A DNA stretch of 64,000 bases from positions 172,619 to 236,618 of the forward strand of contig JALBYF010000026.1 in assembly GCA_023212725.1 (NCBI GenBank), in the 5' to 3' direction. Numbering within the stretch: position 1 is the stretch's first letter; each line of letters opens with the position of its first letter. Positions 1-9,008 of this stretch are shown here, in pieces. Below the pieces are notes generated by a model. The model had not been told where the DNA came from, ran no database searches, and worked only from the letters and a program-made list of their open reading frames with translations. This stretch comes from Tranzscheliella williamsii. Its lineage: Eukaryota; Basidiomycota; Ustilaginomycetes; Ustilaginales; Ustilaginaceae. Made by a program: the position numbers and the translations under genes.

Positions 1-2775
1 CTTAACCGTGCCGACGAACAAGCGCGTGCAGAGGCGGATTCAAACATGCCCGAGTCATCTGAAAGCATGCCCGACCCAACGATCGTTGAGCATGATCCGG
101 TTATGCCTAAGCCTCCGAGCGAGGTTCCTGACGTTTCTCACGACTTGATCACGTCGGCAGGGCTGCCCTATGCTCCCCGGCCGCCTGCTGATCATGCGAC
201 ATCTTCTAGTGGATCTGAGGACCGGGTAGCCAACAAAGTTACGCAGACCGACAGTTTCAATACTTCAATCAAGGCATCGGTAGAGACTTCTATGTCTCCT
301 TTCGTAACTGGAGACATCGAACAGCATTTGTCTGACGCAGGCACTTCTTCAAGCGGAGGTGGTGCTGAGGACGATATTGGCCGGCTCACCGCCAATAGCA
401 TGGTCGATGAATTGGGTTCCACCCATGCACCAACGGCGGAAGGCTTCTTGCCCCACACGGATAGTGGAGAACTTGCCCAAACCAGTGATGCTGTCGAAGC
501 CGATGTCGAGGATGACAGCGACGATGATGGGATGGTCGAGGAAGCCGTTGTTCAGCTCACCGGTTCGTCCTCCAAGGCAAACAGTGTCGCACGAGAAGAT
601 GAGCCTCCACTCGATTTGAAGGACTCTGCAATGAATTCTGATGTAGGTCGAAAGGTGTCCCCTGACAGTCCGATGGTATCAGCTCCCGCTAGCCAGCATA
701 TGCCGGTAGGAGAAACCATGTTTCCAGATGGGGGCATCGAGAGTGGAGACCTTGCTGACCGGGACAGTCCGGCAGCCGAGCCTAGCGAGGACACTTTCCG
801 TGCACCGGTATTGGTGGACAGGCCCTTACAAAGCTCGAAAAGCCTAGCCGGCGGACCGCAGAACCAAGCTCCTGATTCGCCGCTCAAACGCAAAGTTCAA
901 GCCATCGTAGAAAGCGATGATGCGCAATGTCAACCGGCAAGTGTCTTCCATATGCCTGCAAAGCGACCGAAAACTACCTTGGAGCGGGAAGAAGCTGTTG
1001 AACACGAGAGGCCAAGCAAAGAAGTCCCCGAAGCCGAGTTCACTCATCCACTGCCGCTTTCTGGGCCGGGCTCTGCTACGCCTGTCGCCCAAGCCGTTGT
1101 GCCTCCGTCGCCAGCTTCATCGTTCGACAGACGCTCCTCGTCGAGCTTCACGCCGTCGGCCAATCGTCATGGGCATCGCCACTTGCATGGCGCAAAACGG
1201 AACCTCTTTTCCCAAGTGTCACAAGCCGCGACTAGCCTCGTCAGCAATCTGGCGACGCCAGTACGCGCGTTGCCCTCGCTCCTATCTATAGGTGAGGCCG
1301 AGGAAGAGGATGACGCCGCAGACGACGAGCAAGCCAAGACCGAAGAGGAGCCCGCCAGAAGCGAAGAAGCGTCTTTCACGATCACTACCCGGTCGCACTG
1401 CCTTTATCATCAGCTTCAACTGAAAGCTATCCCCGGTGAGCCTATTTTCGTTGTGCCAGGCTGTGCCATAAGCCAGGATCATGCTCAAGAAGAAAACGCT
1501 GAGGATGTCGGCGCCACGTCGGAGCAGGACTCGGATGACTGGATCGTTGTCGATCCTGATCTACTGCCGGACGACGTACACCACATGCTGAGTCGCATCC
1601 TGGGTCTTCAGATCCTGCGCGAAGGGATCTTTGCCGAGTCGGACTCATCGGCCGCAAAGCTGCTGCTCACCGAGGATGACCTGCCCTCCTTCGACCTTGA
1701 CCGTCATAAACATGAGGATGAAAACGACGAGGTCGTTGCACAAGGTGTGGACACCAGCGCAGACAAGGGAACTGGCTCACATACTGGCGAAGCACATGCG
1801 GAGAAGGACGGCCATGAAGGCGAGGAGGTCATGGCAAGGACGCATCCAGATTCGCCTTCAAGCCGCAGAAGTACACGGCACAGGCGAACTGAAAGCGACA
1901 CATCTCTCTCACAACGTAGAACGCCACGGAAATCACGAGCGGATAGCGCGGAGGCAGACTACCTACCTGACGACGATAGGCAGCAATTGCAAAGCGAGCG
2001 GCACACCGGGGTACAGGATCTCGGAGATGTCTCTATCGCTTCTCTCGAAGATGCAGGTCAGGCAGACGTCAGAGAAGAGGAAGATGATGGCGGCGAAGCG
2101 CTGAGTGCAAAGAAGCCACTCAAGAAGGGCCGAACGCGGAAGAGCGCCGTCAAAGTTACGTCCTACCAGTCCCCTACCGACGAAGCCGTCCATGCAGAAG
2201 ACGATCAAGAGATACCGCAGGGGAAGGCAACCAAGAAGCGCGGCCGTAAGCGCTCGACCTCGTCGGCAGGGGAAGTGCGCAGCGATGTTGCTGGAGCCGA
2301 GCCGGCAGGAGAACAGGTGGAGCCGAGCGAGGCAACAGTGCCAGCTGCTGGTACGATGAAACGTGCGCGCCGAAGCCGGAAGTCCAAGGATGCAGCCTTT
2401 GATCCCAAGAGACAGGACGCGTTGGATGAAGAGGATGACGACGAGAAGAGCTCACTAAGCCTAGTTGTCAAGACACGGGCGACAAAGAAGGACGAAGGAG
2501 CGGTGCTTCAGGAGATTGGCGCGGAAGACGACCGCCATGATGGCGAGACAGCTGCCAACCACGGCGGTGAGGGCAGCAGCGAAAAGAAAGTTGCCTTGGA
2601 GGAGGCGGTTCCTGCTGCTGATGCATCTCCCCCCAAGCCTGGTCCCAAGCGGTCTCGACGGAGTGGTCGCTCACAGACGCCGATGCAGCAGCAGCAGCCG
2701 AAACAGACGACGGGTCCCAGTCCCAGCAAGGCCACGCCACGAAAGTCGAAGCGGAGAAAGTCTCTAAAGCTGTAA
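1..2775 (+). CDS. Basic, low-complexity nuclear protein (5' end outside window)
   Basis: The frame is open to base 1, so the gene probably starts upstream; the first visible ATG is at 46 (909 residues from there). The protein is acidic and Ser-rich through most of its length, with many acidic runs. Its last ~200 residues are Lys/Arg-rich with several AT-hook-like cores (KRGRKRS, KPGPKRSRR) and a CAG-coded Gln run near the end. A block at about residues 443-550 (from SFTITTRSHCLYH through PIFVVPGCAI and DDWIVVDPDLLP) is less repetitive and is the best candidate for a folded domain. I do not recognise the family. Chromatin or DNA binding in the nucleus is inferred from the AT-hook-like tail only. 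The ATG at 46 may be internal. Confidence 0.75.
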   Translation, partial: LNRADEQARAEADSNMPESSESMPDPTIVEHDPVMPKPPSEVPDVSHDLITSAGLPYAPRPPADHATSSSGSEDRVANKVTQTDSFNTSIKASVETSMSPFVTGDIEQHLSDAGTSSSGGGAEDDIGRLTANSMVDELGSTHAPTAEGFLPHTDSGELAQTSDAVEADVEDDSDDDGMVEEAVVQLTGSSSKANSVAREDEPPLDLKDSAMNSDVGRKVSPDSPMVSAPASQHMPVGETMFPDGGIESGDLADRDSPAAEPSEDTFRAPVLVDRPLQSSKSLAGGPQNQAPDSPLKRKVQAIVESDDAQCQPASVFHMPAKRPKTTLEREEAVEHERPSKEVPEAEFTHPLPLSGPGSATPVAQAVVPPSPASSFDRRSSSSFTPSANRHGHRHLHGAKRNLFSQVSQAATSLVSNLATPVRALPSLLSIGEAEEEDDAADDEQAKTEEEPARSEEASFTITTRSHCLYHQLQLKAIPGEPIFVVPGCAISQDHAQEENAEDVGATSEQDSDDWIVVDPDLLPDDVHHMLSRILGLQILREGIFAESDSSAAKLLLTEDDLPSFDLDRHKHEDENDEVVAQGVDTSADKGTGSHTGEAHAEKDGHEGEEVMARTHPDSPSSRRSTRHRRTESDTSLSQRRTPRKSRADSAEADYLPDDDRQQLQSERHTGVQDLGDVSIASLEDAGQADVREEEDDGGEALSAKKPLKKGRTRKSAVKVTSYQSPTDEAVHAEDDQEIPQGKATKKRGRKRSTSSAGEVRSDVAGAEPAGEQVEPSEATVPAAGTMKRARRSRKSKDAAFDPKRQDALDEEDDDEKSSLSLVVKTRATKKDEGAVLQEIGAEDDRHDGETAANHGGEGSSEKKVALEEAVPAADASPPKPGPKRSRRSGRSQTPMQQQQPKQTTGPSPSKATPRKSKRRKSLKL

Positions 2776-3556
2776 AGAAGGCCAGCTTACTGCAGATTGC
2801 TGATCACATCAACTGCATTATTTTCCCTTTCCAGTTTCGGATGTATGGCCTGTAGCTTCAGCTGAGCTGCGTTAACTACACTCGCCGAGACTGACTTGTT
2901 CATGGGTGTGATGCATCTCAGCGTGACTGCTGCGGAGCCGAGCAGTGTGACTACATCCTGTTAGTGTCTGACTGTGGCGAGCGATCAAGCAAATCGAATA
3001 GAGAAGTGATGCTGCTACAAGGCATCGCTGGATCGTGATGCGAGCCGCGCAAACTTCCTTCGCTAAGATCACCGATCGAGCGACAACCGATCAGCCTGAT
3101 GATGCGTACGGTCACATGGACGCCGTGCAACTGCTGCAGCCGCGTATGCTCTCACAGTGTCCGGAAGCGGAGCAACAAACGCCGCTGAGCTTCCCATCAT
3201 GTTGGCTGAGTGACGCTGCGTGAGCTCGGTGACTGTAAGCAGTGCTGCGCAAGCGCTGTGCTTTTCGCATTGGTGCCCTTGTTCGCTCGTCCTCTATGTC
3301 CGAACGACTGTTCACCAGCCGCAGACACAGTGGGTTGTTACACTCATGCGCTGCTGACTCGACAGAGGTTGACACACGAGCAAAGCAGCGATTGGCAAAG
3401 CCACAAGCACATAAATACGGCCAACTTCTACCATTCTACCTGACACTCTTCGAACGATCTACGACCCGGCCACGGTCCCGCACGCTTGTTTGACAGTGAC
3501 ATCTCCTGAGGCCAATTCTGTGAGGAACTGCAGGGGTGCCAGTGATATTTGTGAAA
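2776..3556. other. Intergenic, upstream region of the C2H2 gene
   Basis: No supported gene. Short frames on both strands have no domain character. An AT-rich TATA-like stretch (acataaatac, about 3408-3417) lies ~150 bases before the next start codon and is a candidate core promoter. Confidence 0.4.
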
Positions 3557-5085
3557 ATGGACGACGGAGCTTCAAAATACGTTCACACCGTTGCTCCTCC
3601 TGAAATAGCGATGCTGGATCCTTTGACAGAGCCGGGTGATCTTCACTCCAGCCTGCGTCCGATGAGCGCTACGGCAGACTCGGTCAAAAGCATAGATACG
3701 GTCCCTGTGCAAGACGGTAGGATGAGAGGGGCTGATCCCTCTTACACCGTACTTTACTGTCTGACACTGTTGCTGTTGTCCGTCTATACAGGTGGTCTGG
3801 ACCGCGCTTTACGTTTTGCGGACCATACTAGCCTGCCTATGCACGCAGCCTGCAAGCGTATGGAAGTAGACGCCAAGAGAGCTCAAGAACGTTTTTTGCA
3901 GTGCGACAGGCACAAAGACCTTTTCGAGCCGGTATATCCACTCGGCGAGATCCCGCTTGCTATGACAGAGCTTCTGAGGCAAGCGTGTATACCGATTGTA
4001 ACTCCGCGAGTAAAAACGGAAGAGCAGACGACGTATGACGATATAGGCGGCGACAGTGCCGAAGCTTCACTTTACCCTGCTTGCATGCCACAAATCGGCG
4101 AGACAGGACCAGACCATGTCGGGCTGTCTGGTCGCGTTGTTATGTGGGGTTTGGAGGCCCAAATCGCTCTCCCGCCGCAAGTTGCAAGACCGGACTACGG
4201 CTTGAACAGCGAAAAAGGGTGCACGACGGATCACGAAGAACGACTATATGTGTTTCCCATGCGAAACGATGGCCTTTGTCCTTTCAGAACTTTGTTGGGT
4301 TCGAGCATCGGGCCCGACTGTAACAGCTTAGGCTTCGCTGGAGAGCCAAGTCTCCCATATGGACACGGCTACGCAGACGCGCGGTTACCAATTGATGGGG
4401 CAGCGAACGGCTTAGAGGAGACCCTTGTTGAGTCAGCCATGATACAGCCGACTCAGCGGCCGTGTAACGGAAAGAGAAGATCGAGAGACCTTACAAAACA
4501 GCTGATCCGACAGAAGCCGGTATGGCGCCGGGCGGCGAACGGGCAATTCGCATCAGCTGAGCAGGTCGAGTGCAATAGTCGATCCGCTGCCTCTGGCTCT
4601 GGCGGTAAGGACGATCACACAGGCCTGCGAGAGATCCGAAGGCGGCGAAAGTACAAAGAGGTCGAGCGCAAGTACTTTTGCGACTTTTTCGGATGCAGCA
4701 AAGGATATGGTGCGCTGAACCGTAGGTATCAACTAGCCCCACTGCGTTCACATTGTACACTGGCAGATCAAACCGAGACGTACCGCAGTGGGAACGCTTG
4801 GCAGAAGTACAAAGACACTGACTTCTACCTCATCTGTCCCATGCTCCAGACTTGAACACGCACCGCATCACCAACGGACACGGGCCTAGGTTGAGCGCTG
4901 CCGGTACGTTGACTCAGATCTAAGCGCTCTGAAAGAGGGAGACACTGATGCGGTCGAATCCAAACGCAGCCTATCGCCAGCGCCAGGAAGCCATCGGCGC
5001 CTTGCGTGGTGTCGGCCACCGCGTCGTAACGAGTAGCGCCGGCAGCGGGTCGCTGGCCTCGTTGACGTCGGTGCAACCACTCTAG
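3557..5085 (+). CDS. C2H2 zinc-finger protein, spliced
   Basis: The start is the ATG at 3557 (AAAATGG context); the frame also opens earlier but only at GTG. Proposed introns are 3717-3791 (75 nt, keeps frame), 4722-4849 (GTAGGT...CCAG) and 4904-4969 (GTACGT...GCAG). The second splice completes a classical finger, C-X4-C-X12-H-X5-H, reading FCDFFGCSKGYGALN then HLNTHRITNGHG. Joined exons total 1,260 nt, giving 419 residues. A basic stretch (RRRRKYKEVERK) precedes the finger. The pattern YGxLNHLNxH followed by HG matches a conserved fungal C2H2 type, so a nuclear DNA-binding regulator is likely; its target is unknown. If the third intron is not used, the protein ends at 4923. Base composition is less GC-rich than neighbouring genes. 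Confidence 0.7.
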
Positions 5086-5326
5086 TACACGACTGTTTCT
5101 ACGGTGTAATGCAGCTGATCAACAGCGGTAAACACTCTACGCTTCGCCGCTATCAGACTGTGCAAGCGCGATGCTACGGTCCTTTCCTGTTGTTGTACTG
5201 ATCGCTCCCGCCACTACCTTTTCTGTCGGCTTGAAATTTCGTGCGATTGTGGTATTGAAGTGGGCGAGGCGCGAGACGGGCGCCGTACCGAAGCCAGGGG
5301 CGAAGGAGTGGTATAGGGCGTGATGG

Positions 5327-6712
5327 CTACGTGTAGCGTTTGCGGGCGGGGCTGGGGGAGGGTGACCAGCGGCGGGAGCGGAGGCGGGGGGCGGGGGAAG
5401 CGTGAGGGGGTGGGAGGCGGGAGGAGGCGGTGGGAGTGCGGGTGGAGCGGGCGAGGAGGGCGCATGCGGCGGGGGAGAGGTGGGCGGCGCGGTGGGCGGC
5501 GCGGTGAGCAGTGCGGTGAGCGGCGCGGTGAGCGGAGGGGCGGGGGGTGGAGTGGGGGGATACGAACGGCCATCCGCGGACGCGCGGGGTGTCTGGCGCG
5601 CGGTCGATGGAGTGCGAGGGCGAGACGGGGCGACGGATGGCAGCGTCGACGCGGGTGCTGCTGGGGGAAGTGCCGGCGGGCTCGGTGGGATCGAGGCCGT
5701 CGAGCCGGGCGGCACTGTAGTTGGTGCTGGGCGCTGCAGTGTCGGTGGCCGCGCGGCCGGCCTGCGCCGGCGGCCGCAGAATGTCGCGCCCGACGTCCGG
5801 ACCGTACATGAGCGGATTGCGGGCGGTGTATCTCCACCGGTTTGCAGCCAGGACCGCCCCGTCGGCAGGCTCGGCGCTACCATCTCGAGCGCGCTCTGAG
5901 GGCGACGGCTCATCGCAACTGCGTGCAGACCCGGCGGCTGCGCCGTCAGCAGCTTCGATCTGCAGCCGCCGCGCTCGACTTCCCTCCAACAGGCCTTGCT
6001 GGGCGGCGTGCTGGATGGCAAGCTGCTTGCCCGCCCTCGCTTCGTCCGCCTCGCGCGCGAGCAGCTTGCGCCTGCGCTCGTTGTGCAGGTCTTGCCGCTG
6101 GTAGGCCAGCGCATACTTGTGCTTCCTGAGCGCGTTCTGCCGATCGAGCAGCTGCGCGAAGCAGGCGTTGTCCTCCGACGTATAGCGTGACTGGAACTCG
6201 GCTATGCTGAGGCTGGAGTCGGGGACGATACCCGAGGATGGTTCCGGGTCGTCCTGCGGATGGATGTGCGGTGTCGACGGAGAAGCGGCGCGGTAGGCAG
6301 TGGCGGGCAGCGGGGTGGGGGATGCGCCAAACGGGTGGCACGAAGCGACCGGTGTGTCATCCCACTCGGCCAGCGGCGAACCGCTGCTGGAGCGGGACAA
6401 GCTGTCGCGGCGTGCGCGGCCGGGGGTGGCGGAGCCAGACGAGGCGCGCTCGAGCGCGGCCAGATCCGCATTCTGCGCAGACAGGCGGTCGAGGCCCGGG
6501 AAGAAGTCGCGCTTGATCAGCGCCGAGAGCGCCGTGGTGTACTCGTGCTCGGTCAGGATCGCCTGCTTCCGCAGCGACGTCTCTCCCGGCCGCACCGGCA
6601 ACACCACCCCCGCCCCCCCCGCCGATGCCCCCCCTCCCGCATCATCACCGCGCCCCCGCCGCAGCGCCACAGCGGCCGATCGCGGCGTCGACGGCTCCTT
6701 GCGCAACGGCAT
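5327..6712 (-). CDS. ESS2: Es2/DGCR14-family splicing-associated nuclear protein
   Basis: 461 residues from the ATG at 6712. The family signature starts near residue 48 (QAILTEHEYTTALSALIKRD, then FFPGLDRL) and continues with SLSIAEFQSRYTSEDNACF, a charged helical block (NERRRKLLAREADEARAGKQ), ARNPLMYGPD and TPRVRGWPFV. Known members act with the C-complex spliceosome. The first ~370 residues fit the family. After TPRVRGWPFV the C-terminus becomes His/Ala/Pro/Arg repeats encoded by a 12-bp GC-rich tandem repeat. The MTWG...TP block usually found there was not seen in any frame, so the C-terminus may be divergent or partly eroded. It is divergent from the antizyme gene. Confidence 0.85.
   Translation of the reverse strand: MPLRKEPSTPRSAAVALRRGRGDDAGGGASAGGAGVVLPVRPGETSLRKQAILTEHEYTTALSALIKRDFFPGLDRLSAQNADLAALERASSGSATPGRARRDSLSRSSSGSPLAEWDDTPVASCHPFGASPTPLPATAYRAASPSTPHIHPQDDPEPSSGIVPDSSLSIAEFQSRYTSEDNACFAQLLDRQNALRKHKYALAYQRQDLHNERRRKLLAREADEARAGKQLAIQHAAQQGLLEGSRARRLQIEAADGAAAGSARSCDEPSPSERARDGSAEPADGAVLAANRWRYTARNPLMYGPDVGRDILRPPAQAGRAATDTAAPSTNYSAARLDGLDPTEPAGTSPSSTRVDAAIRRPVSPSHSIDRAPDTPRVRGWPFVSPHSTPRPSAHRAAHRTAHRAAHRAAHLSPAACALLARSTRTPTASSRLPPPHASPAPRLRSRRWSPSPSPARKRYT
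5484..5534. repeat. 12-bp GC-rich tandem repeat inside ESS2 tail
   Basis: About four copies of a unit close to ggcgcggtgagc (variants with ggtgggc and agtgcggtgagc). On the coding (minus) strand it gives repeating Ala-His-Arg residues. Copies are not identical. Confidence 0.75.
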
Positions 6713-7389
6713 CAGTCGCCATGGACACGGTCACGTAGCAGACACCAGCCAGGCAGTGAGGGTGAAGCGGCAGTGAGGGTGAAGCGGACAGATACGCTGC
6801 ACAACGCAGGCGGCGCCAAGTGGAGTTCCTATCCAGATGGCATCGCCGTCGATCGGGGGCCGATGTGGTGGCGGCCGCTTCCTCCCGCACGAGAGCAAAA
6901 TCACGTCATTCGTTAAGCCCGTCGTAACCTCGTCAAGGCGCTTGTAATCGAGCACTTTCTGGAAAGGAACCTTTATCCACATGCAGGTCAAGCCGTACAG
7001 TAATTCAGAACAAACGTCCGGCAGGGACGCGGCGGGATCAATTAAGGCTTTCAGGCTGAGCTCAGCTGCACTGCGCTGCGCCTCCATAACTGCTTTGAAT
7101 TTGACTGCCTTTCTAATCGGTGGGATTCGGGCCGCGTTCTACTGCTCAGCAAAATAGTATCAATATTGAATGATTACTGCCTCCATCACGCACTCAGCAC
7201 TCACTCGCCGTACTCATATCGTTCGTCGCTATCTATCCAAGTTTGCCTTCTTGCCCTCTCGACCCATCCCTTCCACAAGACCATACCTCTGTTCTTCGCT
7301 ATCGACGCAACTGCCTGGTTTCGACTTGGCACTCTAATAATCACCGACCACCACCACATAGCCAAGCTGTTCGCCCCTGACTCATAACC
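6713..7389. promoter_or_regulatory. Bidirectional upstream region, ESS2 / antizyme
   Basis: 677 bases between two divergent start codons. The right part (about 7190-7390) is pyrimidine-rich like other leaders in this window and is probably the antizyme 5' UTR. A 118-codon ATG frame on the minus strand (7087 to 6731) has no recognisable domain. Confidence 0.4.
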
Positions 7390-8833
7390 ATGACGGTCAA
7401 TAATCTGGATCAACCTAGTCTATCCCCCGTCAGCTCCTTCCGCGCTGGAGCTGGCCGCGATGGGGTCACCTACCTGCGCCACCATGACGCCGCCTTCCAC
7501 GCCGGCGCCATGTCCCAGACTGCTGCTGCCTCCCTTACCCGGAGCCAGCAGCAGCCTACTACCCTAAGCACCGTGGTCAAGTGGTGGGCCTGACGTCCTT
7601 CAAGCAGAAATGCCTGGACGGTCTCACCACCGCTCAAGTCCAGGTCGGAGCGCACCTGTGAGAGGGGTCACTCCGCAGCCATCCACATCACCACACCACC
7701 TTTCCTCGACCCTACCCACCGCTTCCTCATCCTACTCTTTGCCCCTTCATCGCCTCACTTACTCGACGCAACCCGTCGATCGAGATGCTTCGCCTGCGTC
7801 TGCGCTCTCGTCCCAGCCGCCTCCGTCCCGCGCCGCACAGGTTTCAGCAGCGGCGGCACAGACGCGGCATCGCGACGCATGGGACAGGCCCTACTCGAGT
7901 GGCCAGCCCGCTGCTGCCGTCGCTCTTCCCATCCTCCGTGCGCATGCGCATCCAGCCGGCCCCGGCGCACCACCGTTGTGCTCCACTGAGCTGCCCGACT
8001 CGCCGCCGGACACCCCGCCACATTCGCCGCCTCTGACACCCGTCTATCCACTGCAGCGTCTACCTCCTATTGAGCAAAACGTCCAGCTAGACACTCGACG
8101 AGGTGAACGGGGCGTTGATGATGCCAGCAGCGATGCCACCCTTGAGAATAACGAGCCGTCCGCCTCTACCCTCGATCTCCTCACCTCGGCCACGCACTCG
8201 CTCCTTCTGCAGCAGCAGCAGCAGCAGCGTCAGGTCGAGGGCAAGGCGGCGTCGGGATCGCCCACGAGCTCGGCCATCACCATGGGCGGCGGTATGATGC
8301 CTGCGACGCCCGAGATCAGTCCGGACCACGACGTCCGCCACCACGCCTTGAAGAGCGCACGCGCGTTCGTTCAGCGCATCTTTAAAAATGTGCCGGAGCA
8401 GATGGCGCTCGAGGACGCTGGCGTCGAGCTGGTCAGTCCCGGCTGGAGCGGTGCAGTGATCAAGCGGGGCGCCGTGGCGTCCGAGGGCACCGCGTCGTCG
8501 TCGCTGGCATCCACCGCCAGCCAGGACAGCGGCTCGTCTGGCTCCGACACACAGCGCACGCTCTACGTCAGCATGCCCCGGCTGGTGGATGCCACGCTGC
8601 TCCGCGAGCAGGTTTTGGCCGTCCTCGACGCCGCCAGCGAAAAACTCGGCTGCGAGTCGGTGATGATCTGCCTCGCCTCCCAGATGCCCGACCTCGACTC
8701 GGTCCTCCACGGCCTCTGCTACGTCGGCGGCCAGATCGTCGCCGCTGCCACCGACCACCGCCTCTCCCCCACCGACCCTGTCTCCGGCCTCGTCCTCAAG
8801 GACGACCTCCTGCTCGTCGCTATCGAGCTCTAG
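7390..8833 (+). CDS. OAZ1: Ornithine decarboxylase antizyme (programmed +1 frameshift)
   Basis: Antizyme binds ornithine decarboxylase, blocks its dimerisation and targets it to the proteasome, lowering polyamine synthesis. Two overlapping frames are present. ORF1 runs from the ATG at 7390 to TGA at 7591-7593 (67 codons). ORF2 continues in the +1 frame from 7592 to 8833. Reading GCC and then GAC (skipping T7591) joins them into a protein of about 480 residues. The ORF2 C-terminus carries the family core: RTLYVSMPRLVDATLLREQ, EKLGCESVMICLASQMPDLD and LHGLCYVGGQIV. The N-terminal half is Ser/Pro-rich with a six-Gln tract. An internal ATG at 7610 in ORF2 exists, but the exact +1 register and the stop context argue for frameshifting. 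The length is greater than the usual 200-250 residues because of the low-complexity region. Confidence 0.9.
7579..7594 (+). promoter_or_regulatory. Antizyme +1 frameshift site
   Basis: The sequence is AAG TGG TGG GCC TGA C in the ORF1 frame. The last sense codon GCC precedes a UGA stop, as in animal and fungal antizymes where the shift occurs at a Y/N-CC UGA site preceded by Trp codons. Skipping one base places ribosomes in the frame encoding the antizyme domain. High polyamine favours the shift in known homologues. No 3' stimulatory fold was evaluated. Confidence 0.85.
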
Positions 8834-9008
8834 CTTTCCCCTTGCCGTCTGTTCCCCTGGCTATCTCACTACCGCATGTTTCTATTCCCTTCTTCGTCAC
8901 TCTAGCAATGCTTCCTGGTTTGTTTTTCTCTTTTTTCATTGGCATGCACAGAGCGAGTGCCTTGTATCTGTGCCTGAGCAGTGGAAAGCGTGTCGCGCGG
9001 AAGTGGGG

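Noticed and set aside
3717..3791. Possible transmembrane helix in the C2H2 gene
   Set aside because: The hydrophobic stretch has intron ends (GTAGGA...TACAG), is a multiple of three, and is out of keeping with a zinc-finger protein.
6731..7087. 118-codon ATG frame on the minus strand between ESS2 and the antizyme gene
   Set aside because: No recognisable domain, lies in a divergent promoter, and its length is within chance expectation for open frames at this GC content.
7591..7593. Antizyme TGA read as a pseudogene stop
   Set aside because: The stop has the shift-site context and the continuation is exactly in the +1 frame; the downstream frame is intact to its own stop.
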